A stretch of 64,000 bases of DNA from Streptomyces sp. CB02980. GTDB lineage: Bacteria; Actinomycetota; Actinomycetes; Streptomycetales; Streptomycetaceae. Positions within the stretch are counted from its first letter, which is position 1. Each line of letters opens with the position of its first letter. The notes under the pieces are model-generated. The model was given only the letters and a program-made list of their open reading frames with translations, was not told the DNA's origin and searched no databases. Where the stretch lies: positions 558,001 to 622,000 of the forward strand of contig NZ_JACSCH020000003.1 in the NCBI RefSeq assembly GCF_014451325.2. The letters are read 5' to 3'. Positions 25,450 to 33,746 of this stretch are shown in pieces. A program made the translations under genes and the position numbers.

Positions 25450-27692
25450 CTTCGACCTCCCTGGCCGCGCCGGCCGGCGCGGCCCATGCCGTGCCGTCCC
25501 GCGGTGGCCCGCTCACCCGGCTGTGGCGCGGCCGCGCCGAGGACGCCCGCTGGGTCCGGCCCGCGTTCCTCGGCCTGCTCGCCGTCACCGCCGCGCTCTA
25601 CCTGTGGAACCTGAGCGCCTCCGGCTACGCCAACTCCTTCTACTCCGCCGCCGTCCAGGCGGGCGGCGAGAGCTGGAAGGCCTTCTTCTTCGGTTCGCTC
25701 GACGCGGCCAACGCCATCACCGTCGACAAGCCGCCGGCCGCCCTCTGGCCGATGGCCCTCTCCGTCCGCCTCTTCGGGCTCGGCTCCTGGCAGATCCTCG
25801 TGCCCGAGGTCCTCATGGGCGTGGCGACCGTCGCCGTGCTCTACGCGGCGGTGCGGCGCCGGTTCGGCGCGGGCGCCGGCCTGATCGCGGGCGTCGTCCT
25901 GGCGCTCACGCCCGTGGCGGCGCTGATGTTCCGCTTCAACAACCCGGACGCGCTGCTCGCCCTGCTCATGACGGTGGCCGTGTACTGCGTGCTGCGCGCC
26001 CTCGAACAGGACCGGGGCGCGGCGAAGTGGCTCGTGTGGGCCGGGGTGGCCTTCGGGTTCGCGTTCCTCGCGAAGACCCTCCAGGCGTTCCTGATCCTGC
26101 CGCCGCTCGCCCTCGTCTACGGGGTGTGCGCGCCGGGCGGGATCGGGCGCCGGATCGGCCGTCTCGCCCTCGCCGGGCTCGCGATGCTGGTGTCGGCGGG
26201 CTGGTGGGTGGCGCTGGTCGAGCTGTGGCCGGCGTCCTCCCGCCCGTACGTCGGAGGCTCGCAGAACAACAGCTTCCTGGAGCTGACCTTCGGCTACAAC
26301 GGCCTCGGCCGCATCAACGGCGACGAGACCGGCAGCGTCGGCGGCGGGGGAGGCGGCGGTGGCATGGGGGGCGGCCGGTGGGGCGAGACCGGCATCGTCC
26401 GGATGTTCAACGACTCGGTCGGCGGCCAGATCTCCTGGCTCCTGCCGGCCGCGCTGATCCTGCTCGTCGCGGGGCTCGTCGTCACCTGGCGGGCGCCCAG
26501 GACGGACACGGCACGCTCGGCGTTCCTGGTGTGGGGCGGTTCGCTGCTGATCACGCTGGCCGTGTTCAGCTTCATGGCCGGCATCTTCCACGAGTACTAC
26601 ACGGTGGCCCTGGCCCCGTACCTCGCGGCGCTCGTCGGCATGGGCGCGGCCGTGCTCTGGGAGGAACGGAGCCGGCTGCTCGCCTCGGCGGCCCTCGCGG
26701 TGACGGTGGCGGTGACCGCCTGGTGGGGCTGGACCCTGCTCGGGCGGACGCCGGACTGGCTGCCGTGGCTGCGCTGGACGGTCCTGGGCGCGGGCGCGGT
26801 GGCCGCACTCGGGCTGCTGTTCGCGGGCCGGGTGGACCGGCGGCTCGGCCTCGGGGTCGCGGGCCTCGGCCTGGCGGCGGGACTCGCGGGTCCGTTCGCG
26901 TACACCCTGGCGACGGTGGACGCGGGACACCAGGGCTCGATCGTCACGGCGGGCCCGGCGGGCGGCGCGATGGGCGGCCGGGGTCCCGGCGGCGGCATGC
27001 GGATGTTCGAGGGCGGGGGATTCCCCGGCGGCGGACAGGGCGGGGGCGGCCAGCTGCCCGGCGGCCAGGGCGGACAGGGTGGCCGGATGCCCGGTGGTCC
27101 CGGCGGCCAGGGCGGTCAGATGCCGGGTGGTCAGGGTGGTCAGGCCGGCGGTCAGCTGCCCAACGGCCAGGGCCAGGGCCAGGGCCAGGGCCAAGGCCAA
27201 GGCCAAGGCCAGGCCCAGGGCCAGCTGCCCGGTGGCACCCCGGCGCAGGGCATGACCCGGGGCGAAGGCCAGGGCGGCGGTGGCGGGGGTATGGGCGGTC
27301 TGCTCAACGGCGCCAGCGTCGGTACGGAGGCGAAGGGCGCCCTCCTCAAGGACGCCGACGCGTACACCTGGGTCGCGGCCACGGTCGGTGCCCAGAACGC
27401 GGCCAGCTACCAGCTCGCCACCGAGAAGCCGGTCATGGCGATCGGCGGCTTCAACGGCAGCGACCCGTCCCCGACGCTCGCGCAGTTCAAGCAGTACGTC
27501 GCCGACGGGAAGATCCACTACTTCATCGGCAGCGGCGAGAGCGGCGGCACCGGTGAGGACGGCGGGGGCCGCATGGGCGGCGGCGGTGGGCCCGGCGGCA
27601 ACTCGGAGATCTCCGCCTGGGTCGCGGAGACCTTCCAGAAGGTCACGGTCGGCAACGCCACCTTCTACGACCTGACCGCCGAGAAGTCATAA
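25446..27692 (+). CDS. GT39-family membrane glycosyltransferase with Gly/Gln repeat region
   Basis: A 748-residue ArnT/PMT-like enzyme using a lipid-linked sugar donor, presumably made by the GT2-GtrA protein upstream. About 11 membrane helices lie in residues 35-510 (SGYANSFYSAAVQAG, AITVDKPPAALWPMALSVRLFG, FRFNNPDALLALLM are family landmarks). Residues 515-620 are a low-complexity insertion of GGQ and GQ repeats, and the last 130 residues form a soluble extracytoplasmic domain (DADAYTWVAATVGAQNAASYQ; MAIGGFNGSDPSPTLAQF). Acceptor unknown; protein O-mannosylation or wall glycan modification is plausible. Confidence 0.9.
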   Translation: MTSTSLAAPAGAAHAVPSRGGPLTRLWRGRAEDARWVRPAFLGLLAVTAALYLWNLSASGYANSFYSAAVQAGGESWKAFFFGSLDAANAITVDKPPAALWPMALSVRLFGLGSWQILVPEVLMGVATVAVLYAAVRRRFGAGAGLIAGVVLALTPVAALMFRFNNPDALLALLMTVAVYCVLRALEQDRGAAKWLVWAGVAFGFAFLAKTLQAFLILPPLALVYGVCAPGGIGRRIGRLALAGLAMLVSAGWWVALVELWPASSRPYVGGSQNNSFLELTFGYNGLGRINGDETGSVGGGGGGGGMGGGRWGETGIVRMFNDSVGGQISWLLPAALILLVAGLVVTWRAPRTDTARSAFLVWGGSLLITLAVFSFMAGIFHEYYTVALAPYLAALVGMGAAVLWEERSRLLASAALAVTVAVTAWWGWTLLGRTPDWLPWLRWTVLGAGAVAALGLLFAGRVDRRLGLGVAGLGLAAGLAGPFAYTLATVDAGHQGSIVTAGPAGGAMGGRGPGGGMRMFEGGGFPGGGQGGGGQLPGGQGGQGGRMPGGPGGQGGQMPGGQGGQAGGQLPNGQGQGQGQGQGQGQGQAQGQLPGGTPAQGMTRGEGQGGGGGGMGGLLNGASVGTEAKGALLKDADAYTWVAATVGAQNAASYQLATEKPVMAIGGFNGSDPSPTLAQFKQYVADGKIHYFIGSGESGGTGEDGGGRMGGGGGPGGNSEISAWVAETFQKVTVGNATFYDLTAEKS
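26980..27260 (+). repeat. GGQ / GQ coding repeats in GT39 gene
   Basis: A Gly-rich region ending in about nine GGCCAG/GGCCAA hexamers (27162-27222) that encode (GQ)n. Confidence 0.85.
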
Positions 27693-27695
27693 GCG

Positions 27696-27758
27696 CTATA
27701 CAGCGTAAGAGAGTCCTTGTACGGTGTACGAGACCTAGTCTCGTACACCGTACAAGGA
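27696..27758 (+). promoter_or_regulatory. Operator region with 21-bp-arm inverted repeat overlapping the MFS ribosome-binding site
   Basis: Arms 27714-27734 and 27738-27758 are perfect reverse complements around CTA. Each arm contains the smaller imperfect palindrome GTACGGTGTAC. The Shine-Dalgarno AAGGAG (27754-27759) sits at the end of the right arm. Eighteen bp before the left arm is CTATACAGCGTA (27696-27707), also found at 51525-51536. Likely operator of the TetR encoded at 29330. Confidence 0.8.
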
Positions 27759-27767
27759 GTACTGCCC

Positions 27768-29294
27768 ATGACGGCGACGACCGCCGCGACCGAACCGACC
27801 GCCACCGGCGGTCACCCTCAGCGCTGGCTGATCCTCGGCGTCATCTGCCTCGCCCAGCTCACCGTGCTGCTCGACAACACCGTCCTCAGCGTCGCCATCC
27901 CGTCGCTGACCTCCGAACTCCACGCGACCACCACCGACATCCAGTGGATGATCAACGCGTACTCGCTCGTCCAGTCCGGCCTGCTGCTCAGCGCGGGCAA
28001 TGCCGCCGACCGCTACGGACGCAAGAAGCTGCTCGCGATCGGACTCGCGCTCTTCGGCATCGGCTCGCTCGCCGCCGGACTCGCCGACTCCACCACGCAG
28101 CTGATCGCCGCCCGAGCGGGCATGGGCGTCGGCGGCGCGCTGCTCATGACCACCACCCTCGCCGTCGTCATGCAGATCTTCGACGACTCGGAGCGGGTGA
28201 AGGCCATCGCGCTCTGGTCCACCGTCGCCTCCCTCGGCTTCGCCGGCGGGCCGCTGATCGGCGGCGTGATCCTGAACCACTTCTGGTGGGGAATGATCTT
28301 CCTGATCAACATCCCGGTCGCGGTCGTGGCCCTGGTCGCCGTCCTCAAGCTCGTACCGGAGTCCAAGAACCCGCAGGGTGAGCGCCCCGACCTGCTCGGC
28401 GCGCTGCTCTCCACCATCGGCATGACCGCCGTCGTGTACGCGATCATCAGCGGCCCCGAGCACGGCTGGGTCTCCGCCCAGGTGCTGGTTCCGGCCGCGA
28501 TCGGGCTGCTCGGTCTCGGCGCGTTCGCGCTCTGGGAGCTGCACACCCCGTACCCGATGCTCGACATGCACTTCTTCCGGAACCAGAAGTTCATCGGCGC
28601 CATCGGCGGTTCGATCCTGGTCGTCTTCGGCATGGGCGGCTCGCTCTTCCTGCTCACCCAGCACCTGCAGTTCGTGCTCGGCTACGAGCCGCTGGAGGCC
28701 GGTCTGCGGATGGCGCCGCTCGCGCTGACGATCGTCGGTCTCAACCTGACCGGCATCGGCCCGAAGATCGTCATGAAGCTGGGCACCCCGCCCACCGTCG
28801 TTCTCGGCATGACCCTGGTCGCCGGCGGTCTGACCTCGATCTCGCTGCTCGGCGGCGGCACCGACGGCAGCTACGCGGGCATGCTCCTCGGGCTGGTCCT
28901 GATGGGCGGCGGCATCGCCGTCTCCTCCCCGGCCATGGCCAACGCGATCATGAGCTCGATCCCGCCGGAGAAGGCGGGCGTCGGCGCCGGAATCAACGGC
29001 ACCCTCGCCGAGTTCGGCAACGGCCTCGGTGTCGCCGTCCTCGGCGCCGTTCTCAACGCGCGCTTCGCCGCGCTCGTCGCCGTCACCGCGACCTCCCTCC
29101 CGGCCGCCCTGGCGGCAGCCGGCGGCGAGGCCGAGCGGCGGGAGATCGCGGACGCCTTCGCCTCCGGCCTCCAGACCAGCCAGCTGGTCGGCGCGATCGC
29201 CGTCTTCGCGGGCGGTCTGGTGGCGGCGGCCCTGCTCCGGCGGGCCGAGCGGACGGAGAAGGCCCTGACGCCCGACCAGTCGATCGCTGCCTAG
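27768..29294 (+). CDS. MFS drug-efflux transporter (DHA2, 14-TM)
   Basis: A 508-residue proton-antiport efflux pump of the EmrB/QacA type. Landmarks: LDNTVLSVAIPSL in helix 1 (motif D1), GNAADRYGRKKLL (motif A), and GGPLIGGVILNHFWWGMIFLINIP (motif C and the following conserved segment). About 14 hydrophobic helices. ATG 27768 has AAGGAG at 8 nt. The TetR gene follows 35 bp downstream on the same strand, a usual self-contained resistance module. Confidence 0.92.
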   Translation: MTATTAATEPTATGGHPQRWLILGVICLAQLTVLLDNTVLSVAIPSLTSELHATTTDIQWMINAYSLVQSGLLLSAGNAADRYGRKKLLAIGLALFGIGSLAAGLADSTTQLIAARAGMGVGGALLMTTTLAVVMQIFDDSERVKAIALWSTVASLGFAGGPLIGGVILNHFWWGMIFLINIPVAVVALVAVLKLVPESKNPQGERPDLLGALLSTIGMTAVVYAIISGPEHGWVSAQVLVPAAIGLLGLGAFALWELHTPYPMLDMHFFRNQKFIGAIGGSILVVFGMGGSLFLLTQHLQFVLGYEPLEAGLRMAPLALTIVGLNLTGIGPKIVMKLGTPPTVVLGMTLVAGGLTSISLLGGGTDGSYAGMLLGLVLMGGGIAVSSPAMANAIMSSIPPEKAGVGAGINGTLAEFGNGLGVAVLGAVLNARFAALVAVTATSLPAALAAAGGEAERREIADAFASGLQTSQLVGAIAVFAGGLVAAALLRRAERTEKALTPDQSIAA

Positions 29295-29329
29295 CATGGT
29301 CACGGAGATCTGACAGACGGAGGAACGCG

Positions 29330-30250
29330 ATGGTCAAGGCAGCCGACCGGGCCAAGAACCCGGCGCGTTCCAGCGTCTGGCTGGAGACCCGGACCCCGCG
29401 GAGCGGCGGCGGTCCGGCCGGTCTCGACCGGGACCGGATCGTCGCCGCCGCGATCCGGATGCTCGACGAGGAGGGCCTGGCCAAGCTGTCGATGCGCAAG
29501 CTGGCGGCCGAGCTGAACGTCACCGCGATGTCCCTGTACTGGTACGTGGACACCAAGGACGACATCATCGAGTTCGCCATGGACAGCGTGTACGGCGAGT
29601 TCGACCTCGCGGCGGTGGAGGCCGCCGACGGCTGGCGCGACATGATCCGGGCGCTCGCCCTGGAATACCGCCGGATGCTGGTCCGCCACCCGTGGATGTC
29701 GCCGAGCGCCGGGCAGTACCTGAACATCGGCCCGCACGCGATCGCCGTCGGCACCAAGATCCAGGAGGCGATCGGCGGCACCGGCCTGCCGATCGACCGT
29801 CAGCCCAGTGCGACGTCGGCGGTCTTCCAGTTCGTGTACGGCTACGGGACGATCGAGTCCCAGTTCGGGCGGCGCGCGGCGGAGGCCGGGATGTCGCAGG
29901 ACGACTTCTACGTGGAGTCCGTCAAGGCCTTCCGTGACAACCCGGGCTTCGTGGAGGCCATCGAACCGATGGCGGAGATCCTCGACGAGCGGGCCTCGCA
30001 CGGCAGTGTCACCGAGATCTGGGACCGCGACTTCGCCTACGCGCTGGACGTCCTGGTCGCCGGCATCGACGCGATGGTTTCCCGTGAAACCGAGGCCCGT
30101 GCGACCGAGCCCCGTGCGACCGAGGCCCGTGAAGCCGCGGCCCGTGCGACCGAGCCCCGTGCGACCGAGGCCCGTGAAGCCGAGCCCCGTGCGACCGAGC
30201 CCCGTGAAGCCGAGCCCCATGAGGGCAGGGCCCCCGAAACCGGGAAATGA
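29330..30250 (+). CDS. TetR-family regulator with repetitive charged tail
   Basis: A 306-residue regulator. DNA-binding region LDRDRIVAAAIRMLDEEGLAKLSMRKLAAELNVTAMSLYWYVDTKDDIIEFAMDSVY (about 29-85), C-terminal ligand domain of the TetR_C_1 type. ATG 29330 has GGAGGA at 6 nt. The last 55 residues are five-residue repeats (ATEPR, ATEAR, EAEPR) that are not part of the normal fold. It probably represses the adjacent MFS gene through the 27714-27758 repeat. Confidence 0.9.
   Translation: MVKAADRAKNPARSSVWLETRTPRSGGGPAGLDRDRIVAAAIRMLDEEGLAKLSMRKLAAELNVTAMSLYWYVDTKDDIIEFAMDSVYGEFDLAAVEAADGWRDMIRALALEYRRMLVRHPWMSPSAGQYLNIGPHAIAVGTKIQEAIGGTGLPIDRQPSATSAVFQFVYGYGTIESQFGRRAAEAGMSQDDFYVESVKAFRDNPGFVEAIEPMAEILDERASHGSVTEIWDRDFAYALDVLVAGIDAMVSRETEARATEPRATEAREAAARATEPRATEAREAEPRATEPREAEPHEGRAPETGK
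30087..30225 (+). repeat. 15-bp in-frame tandem repeat in TetR tail
   Basis: About nine copies of GCCCGTGCGACCGAG / CCCCGTGAAGCCGAG type units, nearly identical at DNA level. Confidence 0.88.
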
Positions 30251-30284
30251 CGGAGCGGCGGGCCGTCCCCTGCCCGCCGCTCCG
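30251..30284. terminator. Bidirectional terminator
   Basis: A perfect 13-bp stem (30251-30263 with 30272-30284) directly after the TetR stop, between convergent genes. Confidence 0.75.
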
Positions 30285-30331
30285 TACTCGACCCGGCCGC
30301 GCCTCCGCTCGAAGCGCGGCCGGGAGTCTTT

Positions 30332-31951
30332 CTAGGCCTCCACGGCCACCGGCTTCTCGTCGGCCTTCACCGAGCTGCTCTTCAGGGCGACTTCCTTGAT
30401 GAAGAGCGTCACCACGAAGGCCAGCAGCGCGAACGGCGCCGAGTAGAGGAAGACATCGCCGACGCCGTGTCCGTAGGCGCTCTCCATGACCGTGCGGATC
30501 GGGGCCGGCAGCTTGTCCATGTCGGGGATGCCGCCGCCCGTGCCGCCCTGGCCCATGGCGGCCGCGGCCTTCGGGCCGAGCTCGGCGAGGCCCTCCTTGA
30601 CGTAGTCCGTGACCCGGTGGGCCATGACCGCGCCGAGCGCCGAGACGCCGATCGCACCGCCCAGGGAGCGGAAGAAGGTGACGACGGAGGAGGCGGCACC
30701 GAGGTCGGCGGGGGCCACCTGGTTCTGGGTGCAGAGCACCAGGTTCTGCATCATCATGCCGAGGCCGAGGCCGAGGACCGCCATGAACAGCGCGATGTGC
30801 CAGTACGTCGTGTCGTAGCGGATCGTGCCGAGCAGGCCGAGACCGCCCGCGGCGAGGGCGCCGCCGCTGACCAGCCACGCCTTCCACCTGCCGGTCTTGG
30901 TGATGACCAGACCCGAGACGGTGGAGGAGACGAACAGGCCCGCGATCATCGGGATGGTGAGGACGCCGGACATCGTCGGCGACTCGTTCCGCGCCAGCTG
31001 GAAGTACTGGCTGAAGAAGACCGTGCCGGCGAACATCGCGACACCCACGAACAGCGAGGCGAGCGAGGCCAGGGTGATCGTGCGGTTGCGGAAGAGGCGG
31101 AGCGGGATGATCGGCTCGCTCGCCTTCGACTCGACGAGCAGGAAGATCCCGCCGAGCGCGATCGCGCCGAGCACCATCACGGCCGTCTGCCAGGACATCC
31201 AGTCGTACTTGTCACCCGCGAAGGTGACCCAGATGAGGAGCAGCGAGACCGCGGCGCTGATGAAGAAGGCGCCGGCCCAGTCGACCTTGACCTTGCGCTT
31301 CACGACGGGGAGCTTGAGGGTCTTCTGCAGGACGATCAGCGCGATGATCGCGAAGGGCACGCCCACGTAGAAGCACCAGCGCCAGCCGAGCCAGTCGGTG
31401 TCGGTGATGACACCGCCGAGCAGCGGGCCGCCGACGGTGGCGACGGCGAAGGTCGCGCCGAGGTAGCCGCTGTACCGGCCGCGCTCACGCGGGGCGATCA
31501 TCGCGGCCAGGATGATCTGGGAGAGGGCGGTCAGACCGCCGACGCCGATGCCCTGCACGACACGGCAGGCGATGAGCATGCCGGTGCTCTGCGAGAGACC
31601 GGCGACGACCGAGCCCGCCACGTAGATGACCAGGGCTATCTGGACGAGCAGCTTCTTGGAGAAGAGGTCCGCGAGCTTGCCCCAGAGCGGCGTGGTCGCG
31701 GTCATCGAGAGGAGTGCGGCGGTGACCACCCAGGTGTAGGCGGACTGGCCGCCGCCCAGGTCGTTGATGATCTGGGGGAGGGCGTTGGAGACGATCGTCG
31801 AGGACAGGATGGCGACGAACATGCCGAGCAGCAGCCCGGACAGCGCCTCCATGATCTGCTTGTGCGTCATCGGGGCGCCGCCGGAGGCGGTGTCCCCCTG
31901 CTTGGCGCTCCCGCCGCTCACACCGGTCTCTGGTGTGGTGGTCGTAGCCAT
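30332..31951 (-). CDS. MFS drug-efflux transporter (DHA2, EmrB/QacA)
   Basis: A 539-residue, 14-helix efflux pump. Landmarks: LSSTIVSNALPQI (motif D1), GKLADLFSKKLL (motif A), GCRV-type helix CRVVQGIGVGGLTALSQIILA, and GGPLLGGVITDTDWLGWRWCFYVGVP (motif C). ATG 31951 preceded by GAAGGA at 5 nt; a TTG lies just before it. It follows the MarR gene by 15 bp on the same strand, so the two form an autoregulated MarR-efflux operon. Confidence 0.93.
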   Translation of the reverse strand: MATTTTPETGVSGGSAKQGDTASGGAPMTHKQIMEALSGLLLGMFVAILSSTIVSNALPQIINDLGGGQSAYTWVVTAALLSMTATTPLWGKLADLFSKKLLVQIALVIYVAGSVVAGLSQSTGMLIACRVVQGIGVGGLTALSQIILAAMIAPRERGRYSGYLGATFAVATVGGPLLGGVITDTDWLGWRWCFYVGVPFAIIALIVLQKTLKLPVVKRKVKVDWAGAFFISAAVSLLLIWVTFAGDKYDWMSWQTAVMVLGAIALGGIFLLVESKASEPIIPLRLFRNRTITLASLASLFVGVAMFAGTVFFSQYFQLARNESPTMSGVLTIPMIAGLFVSSTVSGLVITKTGRWKAWLVSGGALAAGGLGLLGTIRYDTTYWHIALFMAVLGLGLGMMMQNLVLCTQNQVAPADLGAASSVVTFFRSLGGAIGVSALGAVMAHRVTDYVKEGLAELGPKAAAAMGQGGTGGGIPDMDKLPAPIRTVMESAYGHGVGDVFLYSAPFALLAFVVTLFIKEVALKSSSVKADEKPVAVEA

Positions 31952-31966
31952 CAAGTTCCTTCGTTC

Positions 31967-32434
31967 TCAAGCGTGGTGGGCCCGGCAGTCCCCGAAGGAA
32001 TCGCGGAGGCGGGCGAGCAGGGTGGTGAGCAGTTCGACGTCGTCGTCGGACCACTCCGCGAGGGTGCGGGCGAGCATGTCGGTCAGCCGTCGGTCGAGGA
32101 CGGCGAGCATGTCTTCGCCCGCCCGGGTCAGGTGCAGGATCCGGGAGCGCCGGTCGGCGGGGTCGGGCAGGCGCTCGACCCAGCCGCGGTCCACGGTGTG
32201 GGCCACGTGCCGGCTGCTGACCGACATGTCGACGGCCATCAGCTCGGACACCCGGCCCATCCGCATGTCGCCGTGGTGGTTGAGCAGGGCGAGGACGATG
32301 GCGGATCCGCCGGGGCACTCGGCGGGCAGGACCCGCGCGAGTCCGCGCTTCACCGCTCCGATGGCGCTCACCTGGCGGGCGAGGTTCTCGTAGCGATTGC
32401 TCCGGTCCATCGAGCTGTCCATCGAGTCGTCCAT
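31967..32434 (-). CDS. MarR-family regulator
   Basis: A 155-residue winged-helix dimer protein: RMGRVSELMAVDMSVSSRHVAHTVDRGWVERLPDPADRRSRILHLT is the recognition helix, wing and DxRxxR motif. It probably represses itself and the downstream MFS gene, with release by a small phenolic or drug ligand. The N-terminus (MDDSMDSSMDRSN) has alternative Met starts. The 5' region holds two matched palindromes. Confidence 0.92.
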   Translation of the reverse strand: MDDSMDSSMDRSNRYENLARQVSAIGAVKRGLARVLPAECPGGSAIVLALLNHHGDMRMGRVSELMAVDMSVSSRHVAHTVDRGWVERLPDPADRRSRILHLTRAGEDMLAVLDRRLTDMLARTLAEWSDDDVELLTTLLARLRDSFGDCRAHHA

Positions 32435-32453
32435 CGGGCACTCCGCAGATGTT

Positions 32454-32497
32454 GTTGCTTAGGGCAACCATAGAGATCGATGGTTGCTCCAGGCAAA
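32454..32497 (-). promoter_or_regulatory. Paired MarR-type operator boxes
   Basis: Box 1 is GTTGC-N5-GCAAC (32454-32468), a perfect palindrome. Box 2 is GTTGC-N5-GCAAA (32483-32497). The facing halves also form GCAACCAT-N8-ATGGTTGC (32464-32487). The centres are 29 bp apart, about three helical turns, and the sites lie 20-63 bp before the MarR start in an A+T-rich promoter region. Confidence 0.7.
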
Positions 32498-32624
32498 CTA
32501 AATCGGTCAAACGGCGCTAAAGAATAGGCAAAGGTGGAGCGGAGGTGTGGGTCGCGGACGGTTCCGCAGAGGTGGGGGTACGGGGCTTGGGACCCTCACC
32601 CGTACTTCGCTAGGGTCCTGACCC

Positions 32625-32852
32625 ATGGCACACAACCCCCAAGCACCGTACGGCCAGGGCCAGGGCCCCAAGGGCTCCTACGACCCCGCCGGCAACACCC
32701 AGATGTTCCGCGCCTTCGTCGACGAGGGCGCCCCGCAGCAGCGGCAGCCGCAGGTCGCGGCCACGTCGGGCGGCCCGAAGGTCGGCCTGATCGTGGGCGT
32801 GGTCGCGGTGATCGTCGTCCTGGCGGCCGTCGCCTGGCTGGCCCTGGGCTGA
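32625..32852 (+). CDS. Small membrane protein, unknown function
   Basis: A 75-residue protein. The Gln/Pro/Gly-rich cytoplasmic part (residues 1-50, with FRAFVDEGAPQQ) is followed by one C-terminal transmembrane helix (VGLIVGVVAVIVVLAAVAWLALG). Tail-anchored topology. The ATG at 32625 lacks a strong ribosome-binding site. A good intrinsic terminator follows. The family is common in Streptomyces, but I know of no function. Confidence 0.75.
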   Translation: MAHNPQAPYGQGQGPKGSYDPAGNTQMFRAFVDEGAPQQRQPQVAATSGGPKVGLIVGVVAVIVVLAAVAWLALG

Positions 32853-32878
32853 CCGACCCGTCCTTCATCGAGTCCCCG

Positions 32879-32923
32879 GGTGGGCCGGATCCGCGTCACG
32901 CGGACCCGGCCCACCTTTCTTTT
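32879..32923 (+). terminator. Intrinsic terminator
   Basis: Stem 32879-32888 with 32906-32915 plus an inner 6-bp stem, then TTTCTTTT: a classical terminator. Confidence 0.85.
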
Positions 32924-32955
32924 CGCGCGTCTTCCCGCGCGCCCGGGGTGCCTGT

Positions 32956-33645
32956 TCAGGGGGTGACGGAGTCCAGGGCTGGCGCGAGCACCGCGAAGGC
33001 CTCTCCGATCAGGTCGCCCGGGTCCGCGGAGCTGCCGGCGTCCTCGCCCTCGCTCCACCGGTGCAGTACGGCGTCGAAGGCGGCGAGCGCCATCCCTGCG
33101 GCCAGCCGGGGGTAGAGGTCCGCCCGGGGGTCGCGGCCCAGGCGGGCCGCCAGCTCCTCCGTCAGGTCCTCCCGCCACCGCGCCTGGTGCTCCAGGAAGC
33201 GGGCGAGCAGGGCCGGGGTGCGAAGGATCAGCCGGACCACCGGCAGGGCGCGGTCGGCGTGGGCGTCACAGATCGTCAGGGGCACGGAGACGGCGTGCAG
33301 AAGCGCCTCGGAGGGGCGCTCCCCGGCGGGTCGGGCGGCGAGGCCCGCGCGCATGTCGGCGCCCATGTCGGCCAGGAACTGGACGACCACGTCCTCCTTG
33401 GACGCGAAGTACCGGAAGAAGGTCCGCTTGGAGACCCCGGCGGTGGTCGCGATCTCGTCGACGGTGACGGCGTCGAAGCCCTTGAGGGCGAGCAGTTGGA
33501 GGGCCGCCTCGGTGAGCTCGGTCGCGACGAGCTGACGCTTGCGCTGGGCCAGGCTGACGGGGGCGGGGCCGGCGGCTCGGCCGGGACCGGGACCGGGGTC
33601 AGGGGCCTGGCCGGGGCCGGGGTCGACTTCGGGGCGAGTGCTCAC
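32956..33645 (-). CDS. TetR-family regulator
   Basis: A 229-residue regulator. DNA-binding domain: ATELTEAALQLLALKGFDAVTVDEIATTAGVSKRTFFRYFASKEDVVVQFLADM (about 41-95). The C-terminal domain resembles the MftR/TetR_C_17 type used by many actinobacterial regulators. GTG 33645 is given; it has no strong Shine-Dalgarno, and the longer frame would cross the divergent promoter. It is divergent from the SDR gene at 33747, a likely target. Confidence 0.85.
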   Translation of the reverse strand: MSTRPEVDPGPGQAPDPGPGPGRAAGPAPVSLAQRKRQLVATELTEAALQLLALKGFDAVTVDEIATTAGVSKRTFFRYFASKEDVVVQFLADMGADMRAGLAARPAGERPSEALLHAVSVPLTICDAHADRALPVVRLILRTPALLARFLEHQARWREDLTEELAARLGRDPRADLYPRLAAGMALAAFDAVLHRWSEGEDAGSSADPGDLIGEAFAVLAPALDSVTP

Positions 33646-33746
33646 GGTCGGAATCGTAACGCGGTGCCTTCGATGGCACCAGGACGCCCCTGTGGCACTC
33701 AACTCCATACTTGACACTCGGTGACACAAGCGGCAGCGTGTGCCGC

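Noticed and set aside
27714..27758. Intrinsic terminator of the glycosyltransferase operon
   Set aside because: The stem is too long, A+T-balanced, followed by a Shine-Dalgarno rather than U-run, and its halves look like TetR half-sites; operator is preferred, though it may also attenuate read-through.
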